Part shown: in pieces, positions 1 to 6,582 of the stretch
Numbering within the stretch: position 1 is the stretch's first letter
How the letters are laid out: each line of letters starts with the position of its first letter
Source: Paracoccaceae bacterium
Lineage (GTDB): Bacteria > Pseudomonadota > Alphaproteobacteria > Rhodobacterales > Rhodobacteraceae
Length of the DNA: 8,801 nucleotides
Assembly (NCBI GenBank): GCA_002400675.1
Contig: NVQY01000002.1
Span: 4,207-13,007, forward strand
Reading direction: 5' to 3'
The notes under the pieces: generated by a model
Databases searched by the model: none
Told to the model about the DNA's origin: nothing
Seen by the model: only the letters and a program-made list of their open reading frames with translations
Position numbers and translations under genes: made by a program

Positions 1-5
1 TCGCC

Positions 6-30
6 TGCGGCAGGGTTACGCCCTGCCGCA
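6..30 (-). terminator. Perfect GC-rich hairpin downstream of the amino-acid binding protein gene
   Basis: A perfect 10-bp inverted repeat, TGCGGCAGGG with CCCTGCCGCA around a 5-base loop, begins 16 bases past the stop codon of the gene ending at 47. The position and stability suit a terminator or an mRNA 3'-end stabiliser for the minus-strand transcript. No run of U follows in the five bases left before the window edge, so a classical intrinsic terminator cannot be confirmed. In ABC operons such hairpins often let the binding-protein mRNA outlast the rest, so permease genes could still follow outside the window. Confidence 0.55.
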
Positions 31-46
31 AGTCGCGTTGGTTGCT

Positions 47-865
47 TTAGCCTTCCCAGCCTTCGTTATGGATGGCAAACGGGAAATACTTGAGCGCGTA
101 TTTTTCCAGCGAGCCATTCTTGGTCAGTTCCAGCACCGCCGCGTTCAAACGATTTCGCAGCTCGTCGTTGTCTTTGCGCAACCCGATCCCGACACCGATG
201 CCAAAGAATTCGGTCTCGTCGATCTGCGGGCTGACAAATTCGAACCCCGCCCCGTCATCCTTGCTGAGGAACTTAAGGAACGCCTTCATCGGGTTGGTCA
301 TGATCATGTCTGTGCGCCCGTTGACCAGATCCAGGTACATCGCCTCAGAGCTGTCGTAATAGACCACGTTGGCCCCCGGCAGCTTGGCCTTGAACCAGCT
401 GGCATAGGTGGTCGCGCGGCCCATGCCGATTTTCAGCCCGTCAAAGTTGTCGGCAATCGGATTGCCGTCCGCATCGAACAGGTTCAACCCGGCGTCCTTT
501 TTGCCGACCAAACGGCCCACCGAAATCCGGTAAGGCGCGGAAAAGTCCATCTTTTCCAGCCGTGAATCGGTGATCGACATCGACGCGACCACCAGATCGA
601 ACTTGTTGGCCAGCAAGGCCGGGATCATGCCGTCCCATTTCTGGCAGACGAATTCAAGGTCCGCGCCAAGGATTTCCGCCACCCCCTTGGCCACGTCCAC
701 ATCGTAGCCATCAAGCGTGCCATCGGCTTTCTTGAAGTTGAACGGCGCATAGGTGCATTCCATCCCGACCCGCAGGGTTTCGCCCTGTGCGGCCACGCCG
801 AATGTCATTGCCGCAACCGCGACCGCCCCAAGCGTAGAGCGGCGAATTATGTTGAGAATTTTCAT
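47..865 (-). CDS. Periplasmic amino-acid-type ABC transporter substrate-binding protein
   Basis: This 272-residue protein belongs to the SBP_bac_3 family (lysine/arginine/ornithine/opine type). It should capture a small amino compound in the periplasm and deliver it to an ABC permease. Residues 1-29 form a signal peptide (basic MKILNIIRR, an Ala-rich core, cleavage near AAQG-E). The mature part shows the family landmarks: CTYAPFNF (37-44), GYDVDVAKGVAE (53-64), SMSITDSR (95-102) with the ligand-carboxylate Arg at 102, NGRTDMIMTN (182-191), and the C-terminal KYFPFAI (259-265). By-eye comparison with LAO-binding protein puts Asn191 where that protein has the Asp that binds the alpha-amino group. 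The ATG at 865 was chosen because AGGAGGA lies five bases upstream and the signal peptide starts there; the frame is open further upstream but without such features. It lies 49 bases after the aminotransferase gene, so the two are probably cotranscribed. No permease or ATPase partner is visible. Confidence 0.93.
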   Translation of the reverse strand: MKILNIIRRSTLGAVAVAAMTFGVAAQGETLRVGMECTYAPFNFKKADGTLDGYDVDVAKGVAEILGADLEFVCQKWDGMIPALLANKFDLVVASMSITDSRLEKMDFSAPYRISVGRLVGKKDAGLNLFDADGNPIADNFDGLKIGMGRATTYASWFKAKLPGANVVYYDSSEAMYLDLVNGRTDMIMTNPMKAFLKFLSKDDGAGFEFVSPQIDETEFFGIGVGIGLRKDNDELRNRLNAAVLELTKNGSLEKYALKYFPFAIHNEGWEG

Positions 866-870
866 TTTCT

Positions 871-877
871 TCCTCCT
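871..877 (-). promoter_or_regulatory. Strong Shine-Dalgarno site for the binding protein gene
   Basis: On the minus strand this reads AGGAGGA, five bases before the ATG at 865. It decides the start: the same frame stays open up to 1183, but only this ATG has a strong ribosome site followed by a signal peptide. It also fits high expression of the binding protein relative to the enzyme gene upstream. Confidence 0.8.
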
Positions 878-914
878 GATGGTGTTTGATTGTTGCTGTT
901 CACGATCCGTCAGA

Positions 915-2165
915 TCAGCCAGATTTCGACATCTCCCTGACGGCTTGAATGACCCGATTAACCTCGGATTCTGTGTTGTAATGGGCCAGCCCGATGCGCA
1001 CGACGCCTTCATCCTCGGGGATGCCCAGAAACCGGGTCGGCTCGTACGCGTAATTGTGGCCGTGCCAGACGAATATCCCCTGATCGGCAAGGGATTTCGC
1101 CAACGTGGACGGGTCGATCGACCGATGCCGGATCGACACGGTCGGCACCCGTTCATGCACCCGGTTGGGGTTGGTGATGCCATAGATCGCGACCCCCGGC
1201 ACGTCCTGCAATCCGCCGATCAGCTTGTTGGTCAGTGGTTCTTCGTAATTGCGGAAATCATCATACGCTGCGGCGATCTGGTCGCGTCTGCTGGCAAAAT
1301 CCCCCAGCGCACGGCCATAATCGGCAAAGTAATCAATCGTCGCCGACAGACCAGCAAGCAGTTCGATCTGTGGCGTGCCAAGTTCGAACCGGTCCGGCAG
1401 ATCATCCGAGGTGCAGCGCCCCTTGTAGGGATGCAACCCGGCCAAAAGATCGCGTTTGCCCCACAATATGCCCAGATGCGGGCCAAAGAATTTGTAAGAC
1501 GAACACGCCAGATAATCGCACCCCAGCGCGCGCACATCCACCAGATGGTGCGGGGCCAATTGCACCGCGTCGACAAACACCTGCGCCCCGCCCGCCTGCG
1601 CGATCCGGGTAAGCGTGGCAATATCATTGACGGAACCAGTCAGGTTGCTGGCATAATTCAGGCACACCAATCGGGTGCGCGGGCTTAGAACGCCCTGCAA
1701 GGCTTCGGGTTCGATCTGCCAGCTATCAAGGTCGAAATCGAGCCAGCGGATGGTCAGGTCCCGGTCTTTGGCAATCTCCAGCCACGGGCCGATGTTGCCC
1801 TCGTGATCCATGCGGGTAAGGACTATTTCGTCACCGGGTTTGAAGTCGCGGCAAATGCTGCGCGACAGATGAAAGGTCAGCATGGTCATGCTTTGGCCGA
1901 TGACGATTTCCGCGCCACTGTCGGCCCCAAGGAAATCAGCCATGTCGCGATGCGCCTGCAAAACCACCTGATCCGAGGCAAGGCTGGTGGCAAAATGCCC
2001 GCCCAGATTGGCGCAATCACTGAGCATGTAATCACAGATCGCCTGTGCCACGCTTGACGGCACCTGCGTCCCCGCCGGGTTATCAAGATAGCTGCGCGGC
2101 GCATCCCCGTCGGTTCTGACCAGAGCCGGAAATCTGGCTCGAATGTCGGCAATCGGATAGACCAT
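915..2165 (-). CDS. PLP-dependent class V aminotransferase, cysteine-desulfurase-like (VC1184-type)
   Basis: This 416-residue fold-type-I PLP enzyme covers the whole class V domain. Visible motifs (numbered from the ATG) are the N-terminal YLDNPAGTQVP (26-36), VDAVQLAPH (198-206) with the Asp that pairs with the pyridine nitrogen, and SSYKFFGPHLG (222-232) with Lys225 as the predicted Schiff-base lysine. The C-terminal segment VRIGLAHYNTESEVNRV completes the fold. The loop that reads RxGHHCA in SufS-type desulfurases reads VWHGHNYA here, so the catalytic cysteine is replaced by Tyr372. Despite the usual database label, sulfur transfer from cysteine is therefore unlikely; aminotransferase, lyase or epimerase activity is more plausible, with substrate unknown. 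The ATG at 2165 has GGGGGTG upstream; a TTG directly before it would add one residue. It precedes the binding-protein gene by 49 bases, suggesting that the imported amino compound is its substrate. Confidence 0.9.
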   Translation of the reverse strand: MVYPIADIRARFPALVRTDGDAPRSYLDNPAGTQVPSSVAQAICDYMLSDCANLGGHFATSLASDQVVLQAHRDMADFLGADSGAEIVIGQSMTMLTFHLSRSICRDFKPGDEIVLTRMDHEGNIGPWLEIAKDRDLTIRWLDFDLDSWQIEPEALQGVLSPRTRLVCLNYASNLTGSVNDIATLTRIAQAGGAQVFVDAVQLAPHHLVDVRALGCDYLACSSYKFFGPHLGILWGKRDLLAGLHPYKGRCTSDDLPDRFELGTPQIELLAGLSATIDYFADYGRALGDFASRRDQIAAAYDDFRNYEEPLTNKLIGGLQDVPGVAIYGITNPNRVHERVPTVSIRHRSIDPSTLAKSLADQGIFVWHGHNYAYEPTRFLGIPEDEGVVRIGLAHYNTESEVNRVIQAVREMSKSG

Positions 2166-2238
2166 CAATACACCCCCGGGTTCCGGCTACGGATGTAACC
2201 TGTGCCCCCAAGGCTGACGGGTTCGCCCCATGCGATCC

Positions 2239-2256
2239 ATCATCCCAAAGGATGAT
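2239..2256. repeat. Short perfect inverted repeat between regulator and aminotransferase genes
   Basis: ATCATCC and GGATGAT form a perfect 7-bp inverted repeat around the loop CAAA. It begins three bases after the LuxR-type gene's stop codon and lies about 75 bases before the aminotransferase ATG. It could be a weak terminator for the regulator transcript or an operator for the aminotransferase promoter. No U-run follows on the minus strand, so neither role is established. Confidence 0.35.
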
Positions 2257-2259
2257 ACC

Positions 2260-3111
2260 TCAGGAACTGCGGCGAGTTGTCAGGAAGCCTATGAAACGAA
2301 AGAACAATTCCGCCTGAGAGCCGATCTTAAGTTTCGCATAGATGTTGCGTCGGTGGGTTTTGATGGTCGCAACCGAGGTGCCAAGGCGCAGCGAAATGGA
2401 CTCGCTTGAATGGCCGGTCAGCACCAGTTTCACCACTTCCTTTTCCCGTTCGGTCAGGACATCGGCACCGAAGTCAACAAAACTGCTGTCCAGACTGGGC
2501 TGGCCTACGTGGGCGCTGAAATCCTGATTTACCAGTTCCCAATGTTTGTGGAACACCGCACTTGCGGTGGCAAAGACCTGCGAAATATCCGCGAATTCCT
2601 GATCGGAAAACCCAACCGCGCGTTGGCGAAGAATTGTCAGCTCGACCATCGACCCGTCGGGCAGGTTGATCAGCAAAAGCAGCTCTTCTGTGTGCTTGGG
2701 CCACCCCGGCGTCAGATAGCCAATGGTTTCCCGGTCATCAATCTTGACCTCGAACTCGACCGCGCCGATCAGGTCGCCGTAGCCGTCCGGCATCAGGTCC
2801 GACATCGAATAGACGCCCGAGGGCACGGACGATTTGAACGCCTGATACACAGGGTTCAGCAGATAGGTATGATCGAGATAGTTGTTGAGGCCACGCTGAA
2901 ACTTGTCCGACACCCCGAATTGCGCCATCAGCACCGGCGCGGCATCGGGTCGGTAGAGAAAGAACAACAGGCTGTCATAGGGCGCGATACGCCCGACAAC
3001 CTTGCCAAAGTCGGCAAAAAAGGACCCGGAGCCGATGGTGCGAATAAAGTCCGGGGCGAATTTGCAGCAAGGCGCTGGCACCTCTGCGGATAAGTCTCTG
3101 GTCAGTTTCAT
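2260..3111 (-). CDS. LuxR-family (GerE-type HTH) transcriptional regulator
   Basis: This 283-residue regulator has a C-terminal GerE/LuxR helix-turn-helix at about 218-276, seen in LTEREKEVVKLVLTGHSSES followed by the recognition-helix region TSVATIKTHRRNIYAKL. The N-terminal ~210 residues match no autoinducer-binding or receiver domain that I can recognise. There is no phospho-acceptor Asp pattern, so a ligand-sensing domain is more likely than a two-component receiver. The start MKLTRDL at 3111 was chosen because the upstream extension of the frame (to 3264) is Gly/Arg/Pro-rich and not protein-like; the ribosome site is weak (GGA, about six bases from the ATG). It lies 94 bases upstream of the aminotransferase and binding-protein genes on the same strand, so it probably controls them. 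Confidence 0.88.
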   Translation of the reverse strand: MKLTRDLSAEVPAPCCKFAPDFIRTIGSGSFFADFGKVVGRIAPYDSLLFFLYRPDAAPVLMAQFGVSDKFQRGLNNYLDHTYLLNPVYQAFKSSVPSGVYSMSDLMPDGYGDLIGAVEFEVKIDDRETIGYLTPGWPKHTEELLLLINLPDGSMVELTILRQRAVGFSDQEFADISQVFATASAVFHKHWELVNQDFSAHVGQPSLDSSFVDFGADVLTEREKEVVKLVLTGHSSESISLRLGTSVATIKTHRRNIYAKLKIGSQAELFFRFIGFLTTRRSS

Positions 3112-3358
3112 CTGGGGTCCATCACATAGTCGCGCCTGTCTATCACGAGTGTTGGGCGAGACGACAAGGAATTCGCCACCCTGCCCCGGGCCCCCTGCCC
3201 CGTTTTGGCCGCCGCGACAGGCTCGGACTTGGGCGAAACCCTGTGACCTGACCCTTGCGGGCACTGGTCATTTCAGGATCGCGCTGGTTGGATAACGCCA
3301 GAATACCGGGGGTCTTCAGAGGAGCAGCTTAAAGCAGTAGCCAATCATCAAAGCCCAC
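3112..3358. other. Intergenic spacer between the GntR gene and the LuxR-type gene
   Basis: This 247-base stretch carries no convincing gene. It should contain the minus-strand promoter of the LuxR-type regulator and the 3' end of the GntR operon. I see only a poor promoter candidate (TTGTCG at 3162-3167 on the minus strand, with GATAGA about 17 bases further on) and no clear terminator hairpin. A 10-base direct repeat, CCCTGCCCCG, occurs at 3179-3188 and 3193-3202; its meaning is unknown. Confidence 0.5.
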
Positions 3359-4084
3359 TCAAACCGCCATCGGGCCGTTCAGGTTCAGGCCGGCGATTTC
3401 ATACCCGCGCTTAAAATCGACAATGTGTTTGCGCATCCAGTCGCTGGCGGTATCGGGGTCATGCGCCTTGATCGCGGCAAAGATATTGCTGTGCGCCTCA
3501 AGTAGTCGCTGGCTGGCGATGTCCGCGAACATGCTGGCCTTGCAAGCCGGATAGAAAAGCCGCGCCAGCGCCTCGCGGGCCATGGTCAACGCCTGATTGC
3601 TGGCGGCTTCGACAACCAGAGAATGAAATTCGATGTCCAGTTTGACCAGATCCTGCCTTGCTTCCAGCGCGATTTTCATGTGGTCGATGTTTTGCCCGAT
3701 GCGCGCGATCTGTTCGTCCGTGGCATTTACCGCCGCCAGTTGTGCCGAGAGCGGTTCCAGCACCATCTTGACCTCCCACAGGTTCTGAAAACTGACGTCA
3801 TGCAGCATCAGAGCCTTGCTAAGGTGGTCGCCGATCTGGTCTTGCGAGGGGCGCGTGACGATCAGTTTCTTGCCCTGCCGCCGGACATAGCCGAACTGTT
3901 CCAACGCGCGCACGCCTTCGCGGATGGTCGATCGGTTGACGCCAAACTGTTCGGCCAGATCGCCTTCGGTTGGCAAGGCCTCGCCGGACTTTAGCTGCCG
4001 GTCAACGATGGCATGTTGCAGCCTGTCCGAGACGACTTTGTATGCGGGGGCCACTTGCAGACGGCCAAACAACGGTTTGCTCAT
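3359..4084 (-). CDS. FCD-type GntR-family transcriptional regulator (FadR subfamily)
   Basis: This 241-residue regulator has an N-terminal winged helix (about 14-77), with ALPTEGDLAEQFGVNRSTIR and REGVRALEQFGYV being classic GntR sequence. A C-terminal all-helical FCD effector domain spans about 99-225. The FCD domain keeps the metal-binding set Asp150/His154 (LDIEFHSLV), His198 (EAHSNIF) and His220 (RKHIVDF), so it probably binds a divalent metal that helps hold a carboxylate effector. It is the last gene of the minus-strand operon with the phosphotransferase and acyl-CoA dehydrogenase. Its ATG overlaps the stop of the small ORF upstream as ATGA, and GGAAAGG lies seven bases before it. FadR-subfamily proteins usually bind TNGTNNNACNA palindromes; one occurs at 6645-6661 in the divergent promoter region, so local autoregulation and control of the importer is the likely role. 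Confidence 0.93.
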   Translation of the reverse strand: MSKPLFGRLQVAPAYKVVSDRLQHAIVDRQLKSGEALPTEGDLAEQFGVNRSTIREGVRALEQFGYVRRQGKKLIVTRPSQDQIGDHLSKALMLHDVSFQNLWEVKMVLEPLSAQLAAVNATDEQIARIGQNIDHMKIALEARQDLVKLDIEFHSLVVEAASNQALTMAREALARLFYPACKASMFADIASQRLLEAHSNIFAAIKAHDPDTASDWMRKHIVDFKRGYEIAGLNLNGPMAV

Positions 4085-4263
4085 TGGGGTGCCTTTCCGG
4101 CTTGCTGCGCATACTCGCGGTCTCTTAGAACGTGGCGGGACGGTTTGCCAGTCGTGGTTTTTGGGCGGTCTGACGCGACCTTGGTTTCGCCCGGCGTTTT
4201 GAGGGTGGATCCGCCGGGTGCGGCGGCGGTTTTGCCGGGTCGGTCAATGATGCCCGCGCTCAT
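4081..4263 (-). CDS. Small uncharacterised ORF bridging the dehydrogenase and GntR genes
   Basis: This 60-residue ORF has an ATG inside the stop of the acyl-CoA dehydrogenase (ATGA at 4260-4263), and its TGA overlaps the GntR ATG in the same way (ATGA at 4081-4084). It thus fills the space between two real genes exactly, the pattern expected of translational coupling. A possible ribosome site, AGAGG, lies nine bases before the ATG. The product is basic and rich in Lys, Thr, Pro, Gly and Ala (for example KTAAAPGGS and KTTTGKPSR), has no hydrophobic core, and looks disordered. Third codon positions are mostly G or C over the first 40 codons and less so at the end. I recognise no family. It may be a real small protein, a coupling leader that keeps ribosomes moving to GntR, or a chance open frame. 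Confidence 0.5.
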   Translation of the reverse strand: MSAGIIDRPGKTAAAPGGSTLKTPGETKVASDRPKTTTGKPSRHVLRDREYAQQAGKAPQ

Positions 4264-5453
4264 CTTGGCAGGCCTCTGTTGTCGGGTTTCAGTATCCGGC
4301 GGGCGATTGCCCAGCGGTGGACCTCGGATGGTCCGTCATAAATGCGAAAGGCGCGGGTTTCGCAGAAAATCTGTTCAACAATGGTGTCGCGGGTAATGCC
4401 CAACCCGCCCAATATCTGCACACAGCGGTCAGCCACCCGGAACAGCGCCTCGGAGACGGCGGTTTTCACCATGCTGGATTCGTGGCGGGCATTTTCGCCG
4501 CGATCCAGCAGGCTGGCGGCCCACCAGATCATCAGGCGGCTTTGTTGCAGGTCGATTTCATTGTCGGCCAACATGAATCCGACGCCTTCGTGCTGGCCGA
4601 TCGGCTTACCAAAAGCCTGACGCGTGCGGGCGTAATCGGTGGCGATGTTATGCGCGCGGCGCGCGCCACCCAGCCAGCGCATGCAATGGGTCAGCCGCGC
4701 CGGGGCAAGGCGCACCTGCACATAGCGGAACCCCTCGCCGACCTTGCCCAGAACGTCCTCTTTCGGGATCCGCACATCCTTAAGGGCAACCTCGCCGTGG
4801 CCACCGGTAAAGCTGTTGTCCATGGTGTCAATGTCACGCGCCACCGATATGCCGGGGGTGGACATGTCGGCAAGGAACATGGTCGCCCCAGCGGGCTTGC
4901 CGGCACTCTCGGGCACATTGGCAAAGATGATGGTGAACCCGGCCCCGCGCGCCCCGGTGATCAGCCATTTGCGCCCGTTGAGGATGAAATCATCGCCATC
5001 ATACTGCGCCGTGGTCAAAAGCCCGGTCGGGTCCGCGCCTGACCCGCCCGGTTCGGTCATGCAGAAACACGACCGGATGTCGCCAGCGGCCAGCGGTTTC
5101 AGCCAGCGCTGGTTCTGCCGGTCCGTGGCCACCTTGTCCAACAGGTTCATGTTGCCCTCGTCGGGGGCCGCGCAATGCAGCGCGATCGGGCCAAGCGGGG
5201 AAAGCCCGGCCGCCTCGAACGCCACCGCCATCGTCACATGATCATACCCCATGCCGCCCCATTTTTGCGGTACATGCGGGGCAAAGAACCCGGCCGCGCG
5301 CGCCAGTGCGTTCAACTCGCGGCGCATCTCGTCGGTTGGGCCATGCGGGCCAAGTCGCGGGTCCTTTTCAAAAGGCACGATCTTGTCCATCACGAACGTC
5401 TCGATCCGGTCTTTGATCGCGCTTTGGGTGTCGGTCATCTGAAAGCCTATCAA
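4260..5453 (-). CDS. Acyl-CoA dehydrogenase of the ACAD10/ACAD11 (LvaC-like) type
   Basis: This 397-residue flavoprotein covers the full acyl-CoA dehydrogenase fold. CFCMTEPGGSGADP (129-142) is the flavin/substrate signature of the middle domain, RQAFGKPIGQHEGVGFMLAD (278-297) the start of the C-terminal helical domain, and QILGGLGITRDTIVEQI (346-362) the second signature. The catalytic-base segment reads RIYDGPSEVH (370-379), with Asp373 in place of the usual Glu, as in ACAD10/11-type proteins. With the phosphotransferase gene just upstream, the inferred job is removal of phosphate from a 4-phosphoacyl-CoA to give an enoyl-CoA, though ordinary alpha,beta-dehydrogenation is not excluded. The TTG at 5453 was chosen because GGAAAGGA ends six bases before it and FQMTDTQ fits the family's N-terminal FxLTxxQ; an ATG at 5438 is the alternative but has a poor ribosome site. 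It is 18 bases from the upstream gene and overlaps the small ORF downstream. Confidence 0.92.
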   Translation of the reverse strand: MIGFQMTDTQSAIKDRIETFVMDKIVPFEKDPRLGPHGPTDEMRRELNALARAAGFFAPHVPQKWGGMGYDHVTMAVAFEAAGLSPLGPIALHCAAPDEGNMNLLDKVATDRQNQRWLKPLAAGDIRSCFCMTEPGGSGADPTGLLTTAQYDGDDFILNGRKWLITGARGAGFTIIFANVPESAGKPAGATMFLADMSTPGISVARDIDTMDNSFTGGHGEVALKDVRIPKEDVLGKVGEGFRYVQVRLAPARLTHCMRWLGGARRAHNIATDYARTRQAFGKPIGQHEGVGFMLADNEIDLQQSRLMIWWAASLLDRGENARHESSMVKTAVSEALFRVADRCVQILGGLGITRDTIVEQIFCETRAFRIYDGPSEVHRWAIARRILKPDNRGLPR

Positions 5454-5471
5454 GGGATTTCCTTTCCTAGT

Positions 5472-6542
5472 CTAAAAGCGTCGGCCCTGGGCAATCTCGT
5501 GGGCAAACAGCAACAACTGCCCGGCCAGATCGCCAAACCCGGCAAAACGCGCGTCACCGGTGCCGCCCTGGCGGAACCGCTTGTGAAGTTGGGCAAAAAC
5601 ACCGGCCAGCCGCAGGGTCGCCAGAACCCGGAAGAACCTGAGATCATCCAACGCCCGGCCCGACAGGCGGGCATAGCGTTCGGCGGCGGCCTGCCGGGTC
5701 ATGAAGCCATGGCCTGCGGTGGGCATTTGCCCCAGATCATGCATCACTTGGGGGTCATCCCCTTGAGTCCAATAGCTAAGCAGAACCGCCAGATCATAGA
5801 CCGGCGGCCCGCGCGTCCCCATATCCCAGTCGATCACCGCCACGGGGGCAAGGGTCGCGGGGTCAAAGATCATGTTGTCCAGCTTGAAATCATTGTGGAT
5901 CAGCGTCGCCTCGCCATCCTGAGGTTGGTGCGCCTCTAACCAATGCCGCAAGTCGGTGGCGCTGGATGGCAGCTGGCCGTCCATGGCCAGTTCCAGCCGA
6001 TGCATCCAGCCGTTCATTGTGCGGGTTAAGAACCCCTTTGGGCGGCCCAGCGTTTCCAGCCCGACATCCCCCGGCCTGACCCGGTGCAGAGCCGCCAGAT
6101 TGTCGATCATCGCCTCGCCCACATGCGCCCCGACAGGGCGGCCCGCGCAATCTTTCCAGCCTGACAGAGCCGCCGGCATCTCGCCGCCGATGACCGTGCC
6201 GGGGCGATACTCCATCACAAAGAAAGGAGCGCCCAGAACGGCGGTGTCATCACAGAAATGAATCGCCCGGGGGGCCAAAGGGTATTGTCGGCAAAGCTGC
6301 GCCAGAATCCGGGATTCGCGCTTCATGTCGTTGGCACCGGGGGGAATCGGCCCTTTGGGCGGCCGGCGCAGGACAAACGGCACGCCGTCAACTTCGATCA
6401 GATAGTTAAGATTGCCAAACCCGGACGAAAACTGCCGGATCGGTGTTTCGTGATCCAGCGACAAGCCGGCAGAGGCCAGATGCACGGCCAACCGGTCCCA
6501 TCGCTGGGGTATCTCCCGGCCCGGTGAAACGAAGCTGCCCAT
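5472..6542 (-). CDS. APH-fold phosphotransferase family kinase (ACAD10/11 kinase-domain-like, LvaA-like)
   Basis: This 356-residue protein belongs to the aminoglycoside-phosphotransferase/choline-kinase fold. It shows the nucleotide loop FSSGFGNLNYL (38-48), VLRRPPKG (57-64) at the ATP-phosphate contact with Arg where many kinases have Lys, Glu76 in KRESRIL, the hinge PFFVMEY (106-112), the catalytic loop HNDFKLDN (216-223) with Asp218 as base and Asn223, and the metal-binding IDWDMG (237-242). The LRRPPKG...RESRIL arrangement resembles the kinase half of ACAD10/11 rather than antibiotic kinases. Because a dehydrogenase gene follows after 18 bases, the likely reaction is ATP-dependent phosphorylation of a hydroxyacyl-CoA in the cytoplasm. 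The start MGSFVSPG at 6542 was chosen because the upstream frame (to 6710) runs through the divergent promoter region; AGGGA lies 12 bases before it, somewhat far. It is the first gene of the minus-strand operon. Confidence 0.9.
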   Translation of the reverse strand: MGSFVSPGREIPQRWDRLAVHLASAGLSLDHETPIRQFSSGFGNLNYLIEVDGVPFVLRRPPKGPIPPGANDMKRESRILAQLCRQYPLAPRAIHFCDDTAVLGAPFFVMEYRPGTVIGGEMPAALSGWKDCAGRPVGAHVGEAMIDNLAALHRVRPGDVGLETLGRPKGFLTRTMNGWMHRLELAMDGQLPSSATDLRHWLEAHQPQDGEATLIHNDFKLDNMIFDPATLAPVAVIDWDMGTRGPPVYDLAVLLSYWTQGDDPQVMHDLGQMPTAGHGFMTRQAAAERYARLSGRALDDLRFFRVLATLRLAGVFAQLHKRFRQGGTGDARFAGFGDLAGQLLLFAHEIAQGRRF

Positions 6543-6582
6543 CGTGCTTATTGGTCCCTGTTTTAGTGGTTTATCCCGTATT

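Noticed and set aside
866..1183. N-terminal extension of the binding protein frame
   Set aside because: The extra 106 residues overlap the aminotransferase coding region in another frame and would bury the signal peptide; the ATG at 865 has an excellent ribosome site.
753..1688. Long plus-strand open frame (311 codons) opposite the aminotransferase and binding-protein genes
   Set aside because: It runs antisense to two genes with clear family motifs, its translation is rich in His, Arg and Gln with no recognisable domain, and it has no good ribosome site.
3179..3202. Direct repeat CCCTGCCCCG twice, 14 bases apart
   Set aside because: It is a short C-rich repeat in a GC-rich spacer, with no further copies or symmetry; chance is a sufficient explanation.
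3112..3264. N-terminal extension of the LuxR-type regulator frame
   Set aside because: The 51 extra residues are Gly/Arg/Gln-rich without structure, and this space is needed for the promoter.
3244..3270. TGACC twice in tandem followed by GGTCA as a possible hairpin or operator
   Set aside because: A five-base arm with a 12-base loop is too weak to call a terminator or binding site.
5175..5939. Plus-strand open frame (254 codons) across the dehydrogenase and kinase genes
   Set aside because: It is antisense to both well-supported genes and shows no domain; high GC content keeps such frames open by chance.
5472..6542. Reading the APH-fold kinase as an aminoglycoside resistance gene
   Set aside because: The kinase motifs are shared across the fold, but the LRRPPKG/RESRIL pattern and the adjacent ACAD10/11-like dehydrogenase point to acyl metabolism, and there is no mobile element nearby.
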